Source: Nitrospiraceae bacterium UBA6898
GTDB lineage: Bacteria; Nitrospirota; Thermodesulfovibrionia; Thermodesulfovibrionales; UBA6898
Assembly (NCBI GenBank): GCA_002448975.1
Contig: DKBO01000172.1
Span: 1 to 7,044 of the forward strand
Direction: 5' to 3'
DNA: 7,044 nucleotides
Part shown: positions 1-4,770 of the stretch, piece by piece
How positions within the stretch are numbered: position 1 is the stretch's first letter
Layout of the letters: each line of letters begins with the position of its first letter
The notes under the pieces: model-generated
Databases searched by the model: none
Told to the model about the DNA's origin: nothing
The model's input: the letters and a program-made list of their open reading frames with translations, nothing else
Position numbers and translations under genes: made by a program

Positions 1-26
1 TGAATCCCCCCGACTTTACCGGAGGC
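1..26 (+). repeat. Left terminal inverted repeat of the IS (IRL)
   Basis: Compared base by base with the reverse complement of 1284-1309, 22 of 26 positions match: a perfect block of 12 at the outer end and a perfect block of 8 (CCGGAGGC) at the inner end, with four mismatches between. This two-block layout is usual for IS3-family ends, where the transposase recognises the inner part and cleaves at the outer tip. Confidence 0.92.
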
Positions 27-36
27 TCTACAATTT

Positions 37-43
37 GAGAGGA
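37..43 (+). promoter_or_regulatory. Ribosome binding site of IS orfA
   Basis: A purine-rich GAGAGGA seven bases before the ATG at 51. It supports that ATG as the start of orfA. Confidence 0.6.
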
Positions 44-50
44 TAGAGCT

Positions 51-371
51 ATGAACAAGACAACGAGGTATACCCCGGAGATCCGGGAACGGGCAGTGAG
101 GTTGGTATTTGAACAGCAGAAGGAACACGATTCGCAATGGTCAGCGATTGGTTCGATAGCCGGCAAGATCGGTTGTACAGCGGAGACCTTGCGGAAGTGG
201 GTACGACGTGCAGAGATCGACCAGGGGATTCGGGGCGGACTCAGCAGCACGGAGCATGAGCGGCTCAAGGCGTTGGAGCGTGAGAATCGGGAACTGAAGC
301 GCACCAATGAGATTTTGCGCAAGGCATCGGCTTTTTTCGCCCAGGCGGAGCTCGACCGCGGACGGAGATGA
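51..371 (+). CDS. IS3-family transposase subunit OrfA
   Basis: A 106-residue DNA-binding subunit of the IS3 transposase. It recognises the terminal repeats and, when joined to OrfB by frameshifting, supplies the DNA-binding half of OrfAB. Residues about 31-53 form the helix-turn-helix (IGSIAGKIGCTAETLRKW), typical of the HTH_Tnp_1/IS3 OrfA family. Residues 72-92 form a leucine zipper with leucines 75, 82 and 89 at heptad spacing, the oligomerisation element known for this family. Length matches IS629 OrfA closely. The ATG start has a good ribosome binding site. The stop overlaps the orfB start as ATGA, so orfB may also be translated by coupling. Produced alone, OrfA usually modulates transposition rather than catalysing it. 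Family assignment is secure. Confidence 0.93.
   Translation: MNKTTRYTPEIRERAVRLVFEQQKEHDSQWSAIGSIAGKIGCTAETLRKWVRRAEIDQGIRGGLSSTEHERLKALERENRELKRTNEILRKASAFFAQAELDRGRR
332..338 (+). other. Programmed -1 frameshift slippery heptamer (T TTT TTC)
   Basis: In the orfA frame the bases read gcT TTT TTC gcc, which fits the X XXY YYZ rule for -1 slippage. From here the -1 frame is open without a stop into orfB (through codons at 338-367), so slippage gives a continuous OrfAB fusion. A short GC stem (345-348 with 356-359, 7-base loop) lies downstream and might stimulate the shift, but it is weak. The heptamer is seen directly. Its use is inferred from the IS3 family, where OrfAB is normally made this way. 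Confidence 0.75.
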
Positions 372-1270
372 TGGTGTTATTTATCGATGAACACCGGGCT
401 GAGTATGGGGTCGAGCCGATTTGCACTGAACTGCCGCTCGCCCCATCGGTGTACTATGAACATAAGGGTCGGCACAAAGACCCCTCGATGCAACCCATCC
501 GTGTGCGGCGGGATCGGGTGCTTTCGGAGGAAATCCGGCGAGTCCGCAAGGAGAACTTCGAGGTATACGGGGCTAGGAAGGTATGGCTTCAGCTCAACCG
601 TGAAAACATAGCGGTCGCCAGGTGTACGGTGGAGCGATTGATGCGGGCAATGGGGCTCCGGGGGGTGGTTCGGGGCCGGACCTGCCGGACGACGGTAACA
701 GATGGTTCGGTCGGCCGTCCTGGGGATCTGGTACAGCGGCAGTTCAGTGCCATGCGCCCGAATCAGCTTTGGGTGGCAGATTTTACCTATGTGGCTACGT
801 GGATGGGGTTCGTGTATGTTGCTTTTGTGATTGACGTTTTCTCCCGAGGGATTGTGGGTTGGCGCGTAGCGCGCACGATGCAAACGGACCTGGTGCTGGA
901 TGCCTTGGAGCAGGCGCTGTGGTCCCGGAAGAACACTGATGGCTTGGTACATCACAGCGATCGAGGGAGCCAGTACCTGTCGATCCGCTATTCGGAGCGT
1001 CTGGCAGCAGCCGGTGTGGAACCGTCCGTTGGCCACCGGGGTGATTCTTATGACAACGCTTTAGCGGAAACCATAATTGGACTTTATAAAACGGAGGTGA
1101 TTCGTCATCGGGGCCCATGGCGAACAATCGACATGGTAGAATATGCCACCTTGGAATGGGTGGACTGGTTCAATCATCGCCGGTTGCTCGAACCCATCGG
1201 CGATATCCCGCCAGCAGAGTTGGAATTCGCGTATTATAGTGCGCTGCAGGAGTCGACCGTTGCGGTCTGA
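368..1270 (+). CDS. IS3-family transposase catalytic subunit OrfB (DDE integrase core)
   Basis: A 300-residue catalytic part of the IS3 transposase, which cuts and joins the element ends through a figure-eight and circular intermediate. Residues about 55-100 form the HTH_21-type region (EVYGARKVWLQLNRE). The retroviral-integrase-like core starts near 128. The triad is visible: D138 (LWVADFTYV), D198 (HHSDRGSQY) and E234 (NALAETIIGLYKTE), with 35 residues between the second D and the E, the classic DD35E spacing. The family's K/E signature follows at 241-243 (KTE). The start at 368 overlaps the orfA stop. Most active protein is probably the frameshifted OrfAB, so this ATG may be used little. 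Length is near that of IS629 OrfB and nothing appears broken. The last codons (1234 on) also carry, on the other strand, the stop for the interrupted methylase. Confidence 0.95.
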   Translation: MMVLFIDEHRAEYGVEPICTELPLAPSVYYEHKGRHKDPSMQPIRVRRDRVLSEEIRRVRKENFEVYGARKVWLQLNRENIAVARCTVERLMRAMGLRGVVRGRTCRTTVTDGSVGRPGDLVQRQFSAMRPNQLWVADFTYVATWMGFVYVAFVIDVFSRGIVGWRVARTMQTDLVLDALEQALWSRKNTDGLVHHSDRGSQYLSIRYSERLAAAGVEPSVGHRGDSYDNALAETIIGLYKTEVIRHRGPWRTIDMVEYATLEWVDWFNHRRLLEPIGDIPPAELEFAYYSALQESTVAV

Positions 1271-4215
1271 CTCAAACAAATCGGCCTCCGGAATACCCGG
1301 GGGGATTCAGTGTGCTGTTGAAGTCGCGTTAATATTCTATTTTTATCTCCAATAGTAAAATCCCATTCAGTATTTTGTGGTTCAGGCAAACTCTCGTAAG
1401 TATAATCAGGGTGTTCCCGATGATTCAGGGCTGCCTCCAGAACATCACGACCGCGTTCCAGGGTCTTAACTTCGAAGAGGTCAAACGATGAATTCGGCTG
1501 AGTTGTCAAGAAAAGCAGGCATGTATATGTCGTTGCTTCCTCAAAAACCTGCTCTGCGCCAAATCTAACAATCTGCCGGAGTGCTTTATGCTTGGTGAGA
1601 AGTTTTCTCAGAGCCTCACCGAAAGATGCCTGAAAGAACTTATGCGGCAGGATATATGTTAATAATCCATGAGAATTAAGCAATTGATAGCCGCGCTCAA
1701 CAAAGAGGGCATAAATATCAAAGCTTCCCTGTGCTGAAACATATTGCTGTCTGTATGTTGGAATAAACTCCGGCTGCGTCTGCTGAAGCCCCTGAACACG
1801 AAGATAGGGCGGATTGCCCATTGCAATATCAAACCCTTCTATAATGCCAAACATCCATTCCGAATCAAAAAAACCCGCCGAGGAGTTCTGATCGTAGGGG
1901 TTCCATTCGGCAAGTCTACGTGCAACTTCATTATCCCATCCGTCACTTTTCAGCAATTCCGATATTTCTGAACGAAGGCGTTTATCCTCATCGCGCCACT
2001 TGGTCTTCGTTTGTTGCGTTCTTGCAGTAAAATGACGTTCACGTGCCATTTTGAGTTCTGCTTCTTTGCGTTCAATCTCAGCTAAATTCATCGACAGTTT
2101 AAGTTCTTTTGGTTTTTCAATCCCGATCAGCGTATTTGCCGCTACGAACTTCGTCTCAAGGTTCGGCAGAGGCCGCACGCCGAGGTTTTCTTTTTTGGGA
2201 TCAATCCGCTGGTCAACAATCAGGGAGATGAAAAACCTGAGCTTTGCGATCTGGACGGCTATTGGCTGAATGTCAACGCCGAAGATGCAATTTTCAATAA
2301 GGTAGAGTTTCCTGCCGTAATCAGAGGCATTGTTTTCAAAAACCTCGCTGATATCAAGAAGCCGCTTTTCACGCTCTTCCTTTTCGCCGATCTTGTAGGC
2401 TTCTTCTGTTTCCTTGATTGCTTTTTGTCTCTGTAGCTCACGCCACTTTGAATTGTCGGGATCAAGCTTGCCGAGGATATAGACCAGCTTATGGAGCATG
2501 CCCATTGGAAATGCGCCGGAGCCGCAGGCAGGGTCGAGGGCCTTCAGCGTGTTGATCGCGGCTATTAGAATATCAACTTCAGCCGTGGTGAATTCATGGG
2601 CCTGGTCATTATATGCAACAAGATGTCGCAGACGCTCATCAAGGCCTTTTCCACTCTTTCCGAGAGCCGGAATCTTTGCAATGAGCCTTGTCGAAAGATA
2701 AGCGATAATGGATTCGTCAACCATGTAGTTGACGATCTCTCGTGGCGTGTAGAACGAGCCGGTCTGCTTTCGGGCAGTTGTCTGTGTCTCGGGGTTATAG
2801 CTTGCCAAAAGGTTTTCGAAAACCTTACCTAATAATTCAGGGTCAAGTGCAATTTCTTCTTCAATCGGCGTATTCTCATCAACAGTAAACTTGTAACTGT
2901 CGAGAATATCTATCAGACCTCTGACTTTATAGGTCTTGTTCTTTGTCCTGTATATCTCATTAAGATCAACGGTCTGCTCCCCGGAGAAGAAGAGATGATC
3001 AGGGACCTCAAGGTCGTTTTTCGGATGGTCTGAGAAGCCGTCGATACGGATAACCTTGTCTTTGCCGCTCTGATTCAGCTTATCCAGGCATTCAAAAAGA
3101 CCGCCGTTGAGGAACGGGACATTCTCGAAAAACTTCTTCAGCGTGTCTTGCGGGCTTGTAAAATATTCTTCATACCTGAAGACATTGTGAATCATATAAT
3201 GCTGGTCTCTGCCGTCGCCCTTATTCTTGCCTCTGAACTTGCGGCTGCCGGGTTTGTCCTTATTCATCTCAGTATTCAGAGTGGCAAAGAAAAGGTTCTG
3301 GAGGATTGCCTTATAGTAGGTGCTCCGTTTCTTATCCGTAAAGTTGAGAAGGCTCTTGAGCTTCGTCTGATTAAAAAGATCTTCAGGGATCAGTCCCTTT
3401 TCCTTTACGAACCAGATGAAGATGAGCCGGGTGATCATACGGATAACACTTATTGCATTGCGAACGTCCCTGTTCTTCTCTGCATCATCCGGGAATTCCA
3501 CATCCTTGAGCGCCCAAAAGTACCAGTTGGCAAGCTCGCGGAAGAACTTCTTGTTCAGTTCAGATGTATCGAGAGTCTTTCTCCATGCATTATGAAGCTC
3601 AACAAAGTTTGAAAATCTGTGCTTGTCCTGCAGCTCACCAAGAGAAAGATCATGGAGTATTTCGATATGTGCGCGGTGAGGTCTTGTGATATTGATGTCT
3701 TTAATCAGCGTGACTTTTTCGAGGACGTCCTTTGTGCTCTCCCGCTTGTGAAGTCTGCGGTCAATAACCGAAAGGGTCAAATAGTTGTTATACCTGAACA
3801 GAATCATTGCCGGCATAGGCGTGAGCTTGTTGATCTCCCTCGTGATCCTTACCAGGTCGCCACGGGTGTATTTATCGCCGGTAAGGGCGAGGGCAAAGAA
3901 CAGGTAGGATTCTATGATTTTATCGCCATACTGCTTTGCTTCAAAAAGGGAATGGCTTTTCTTTATGTCGTCTTCGGTAAGCTGAAAGATGATGTCTATG
4001 GTCTGCCAGTCTTTGACCTTTGCCTTTTCCTGGTAGAAATTTGATGGCCCGGCCTGAAACACCTCGGAAAAGCCCTTGTACGTATTCGGCGACAGTTCAA
4101 CCGTCCGCTCACTTTCGTAGCCAAGGACATTCAGTAGGTTTGCTGCATTGACAGACAGCTTGCCTTTACCAAAGCCGGTGAGAGCTTCCTGTATCTGCTG
4201 TTTCAGCTCAGTCAT
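1234..4215 (-). CDS. Eco57I-type N6-adenine DNA methyltransferase, 3' end replaced by IS (TRD lost)
   Basis: A large solo-type DNA methyltransferase that would transfer a methyl group from S-adenosylmethionine to adenine, marking host DNA. Native sequence covers 968 residues. Residue 969 straddles the IS junction and the last 24 are IS-encoded. Visible in order: an uncharacterised N-terminal region (1-430), the conserved stretch before motif X (ALDPELLGKVFENLLASYNP, 456-475), motif X (GSFYTPREIVNYMVDES, 486-502), SAM-binding motif I (DPACGSGAF, 561-569), FGVDIQPIAVQIAKLR (645-660), a charged helical insert (about 710-775), the catalytic NPPY (801-804) and later core motifs (ILPHKFF 855-861; FGAEQVFEEATTYTCLLFL 885-903). 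The X-I-IV order and NPPY indicate a gamma-class N6-adenine enzyme. Relatives are usually well over 1000 residues with a C-terminal target-recognition domain. That part is missing, so sequence-specific methylation is probably lost. The ATG at 4215 overlaps the upstream ORF6N stop (ATGA), with AGGGA seven bases upstream. BREX PglX or DISARM DrmMI are possible relatives; I cannot separate them. Confidence 0.85.
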   Translation of the reverse strand: MTELKQQIQEALTGFGKGKLSVNAANLLNVLGYESERTVELSPNTYKGFSEVFQAGPSNFYQEKAKVKDWQTIDIIFQLTEDDIKKSHSLFEAKQYGDKIIESYLFFALALTGDKYTRGDLVRITREINKLTPMPAMILFRYNNYLTLSVIDRRLHKRESTKDVLEKVTLIKDINITRPHRAHIEILHDLSLGELQDKHRFSNFVELHNAWRKTLDTSELNKKFFRELANWYFWALKDVEFPDDAEKNRDVRNAISVIRMITRLIFIWFVKEKGLIPEDLFNQTKLKSLLNFTDKKRSTYYKAILQNLFFATLNTEMNKDKPGSRKFRGKNKGDGRDQHYMIHNVFRYEEYFTSPQDTLKKFFENVPFLNGGLFECLDKLNQSGKDKVIRIDGFSDHPKNDLEVPDHLFFSGEQTVDLNEIYRTKNKTYKVRGLIDILDSYKFTVDENTPIEEEIALDPELLGKVFENLLASYNPETQTTARKQTGSFYTPREIVNYMVDESIIAYLSTRLIAKIPALGKSGKGLDERLRHLVAYNDQAHEFTTAEVDILIAAINTLKALDPACGSGAFPMGMLHKLVYILGKLDPDNSKWRELQRQKAIKETEEAYKIGEKEEREKRLLDISEVFENNASDYGRKLYLIENCIFGVDIQPIAVQIAKLRFFISLIVDQRIDPKKENLGVRPLPNLETKFVAANTLIGIEKPKELKLSMNLAEIERKEAELKMARERHFTARTQQTKTKWRDEDKRLRSEISELLKSDGWDNEVARRLAEWNPYDQNSSAGFFDSEWMFGIIEGFDIAMGNPPYLRVQGLQQTQPEFIPTYRQQYVSAQGSFDIYALFVERGYQLLNSHGLLTYILPHKFFQASFGEALRKLLTKHKALRQIVRFGAEQVFEEATTYTCLLFLTTQPNSSFDLFEVKTLERGRDVLEAALNHREHPDYTYESLPEPQNTEWDFTIGDKNRILTRLQQHTESPRVFRRPICLSQTATVDSCSAL
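1284..1309 (-). repeat. Right terminal inverted repeat of the IS (IRR)
   Basis: Mirror of the left end, lying 13 bp beyond the orfB stop codon. The outermost base is the A at 1309, giving the CA end expected of IS3-family elements. It fixes the junction with the interrupted methylase gene at 1309/1310. Confidence 0.92.
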
Positions 4216-4736
4216 TCATCTTTCCCTGACGCCCGGAACCCGATAGGCTTTTTCTTGGGCGCTGGCGGTGTCATAAGCTGCCGGATGGCATCGAAAACAA
4301 CCTTGAACTGCGCGTCATATTTCTTTTCGAGATCGGCGAGCTTCCGGGAAAGCTCGGCATTGGAGGCAAGCATTTGCCGAAGTTTAACAAAAGCCCGCAT
4401 GATCTCAATGTTAACCTTGACCGCTCTATCGCTGTTCAGAACGCTGGAAAGCATTGCGACACCTTGTTCAGTGAAGACGTAAGGCAGATAAGGCCTGTCT
4501 GCTCTGCCTGTTGCCTTTGACATTCCAATTTGGAATCTCAAAGATTCCGTTTCCTCTTTAGAAAGCTGAAACATGAAGTCTTCAGGAAAACGGTCAATAT
4601 TCCTTTTCACTGCCTTGTTCAGGTTGAATGTTTCGACTCCGTAAAGCCCTGCGAGATCACTGTCCAGCATAACCTTCTCACCCCTAACAAGCAGAATCTT
4701 CTTCTCAATAACCTCGACTGGTATTACTGCCTTCAT
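4212..4736 (-). CDS. ORF6N-domain protein (putative DNA-binding)
   Basis: A 174-residue soluble protein with an ORF6N domain, a DNA-binding module related to phage KilA-N/Bro proteins. The domain fills residues about 1-112. Recognisable parts are MLDSDLAGLYGVETFNLNKA (22-41), NIDRFPEDFMFQLSKEE (45-61) and the hallmark YVFTEQGVAMLSSVLNSDRA (85-104), followed by VKVNIEIMRAFVKLR. Residues about 120-155 look like a short coiled coil (ELSRKLADLEKKYDAQFKVVFDAI), then a Pro/Lys-rich tail ending in IGF. Known bacterial homologues have this size and are often near restriction-modification genes; their function is unsettled. The frame is open further upstream to 4919, but I chose the ATG at 4736 because the domain starts there, a strong GGAGG precedes it, and the extension would lie in the helicase gene's C-terminus. 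It lies 34 nt after the helicase stop and overlaps the methylase start, so it is part of that operon. A regulatory or DNA-targeting role is inference. Confidence 0.9.
   Translation of the reverse strand: MKAVIPVEVIEKKILLVRGEKVMLDSDLAGLYGVETFNLNKAVKRNIDRFPEDFMFQLSKEETESLRFQIGMSKATGRADRPYLPYVFTEQGVAMLSSVLNSDRAVKVNIEIMRAFVKLRQMLASNAELSRKLADLEKKYDAQFKVVFDAIRQLMTPPAPKKKPIGFRASGKDE
4223..4227 (-). promoter_or_regulatory. Ribosome binding site of the methylase gene
   Basis: AGGGA on the minus strand, inside the end of the ORF6N gene and seven bases before the methylase ATG at 4215. With the ATGA stop/start overlap it supports this start and translational coupling. Confidence 0.5.
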
Positions 4737-4740
4737 TTCC

Positions 4741-4745
4741 CCTCC
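4741..4745 (-). promoter_or_regulatory. Ribosome binding site deciding the ORF6N start
   Basis: GGAGG on the minus strand, four bases before the ATG at 4736 (context AAGGCGGAGGGGAA). It is the strongest Shine-Dalgarno-like sequence in the window. It sits in the 34-nt gap after the helicase stop and is the main reason to reject the longer ORF6N frame. Confidence 0.7.
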
Positions 4746-4770
4746 GCCTTTAAGGTCACAAATTCTGACC

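Larger units (their letters stand above)
1..1309 (+). mobile_element. Complete IS3-family insertion sequence (IS51 subgroup, IS629-like)
   Basis: A 1309-bp element bounded by inverted repeats that begin TGAATCCCCCCG and end in the complement, and holding two overlapping frames, orfA and orfB, with a -1 relation. Size, TG...CA ends, an OrfA of 106 residues and a DDE OrfB of 300 residues fit the IS3 family. The end sequence and OrfA resemble IS629/IS3411 of the IS51 subgroup as I remember them. Both frames are open and the catalytic residues are present, so it appears intact and potentially active. It is inserted in the methylase gene: at 1309/1310 the sequence passes straight from the right repeat into methylase coding sequence on the opposite strand. 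Members of this family usually duplicate 3-4 bp of target. The right flank reads GTGT, but the left flank is outside the window. The exact subgroup name is from memory. Confidence 0.93.

Noticed and set aside
29..34. TACAAT as a -10 box for the transposase promoter
   Set aside because: The position 17 bp upstream is the C-run of the terminal repeat, with no -35-like sequence, either alone or across a circle junction. Evidence is too weak to list.
377..1036. 219-codon open frame antisense to orfB
   Set aside because: It lies wholly opposite the DDE transposase gene, shows no recognisable domain and is rich in Pro/His/Arg, as expected of a shadow frame in GC-rich DNA.
3148..3612. 154-codon plus-strand frame opposite the methylase N-terminal region
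   Set aside because: A shadow of the methylase gene. No ribosome binding site or domain supports it.
1310..4215. Type I HsdM or Type III Mod assignment for the methylase
   Set aside because: Its length, the Eco57I-type layout with a long N-terminal region, and the absence of an HsdS gene or a Mod-sized protein argue against both.
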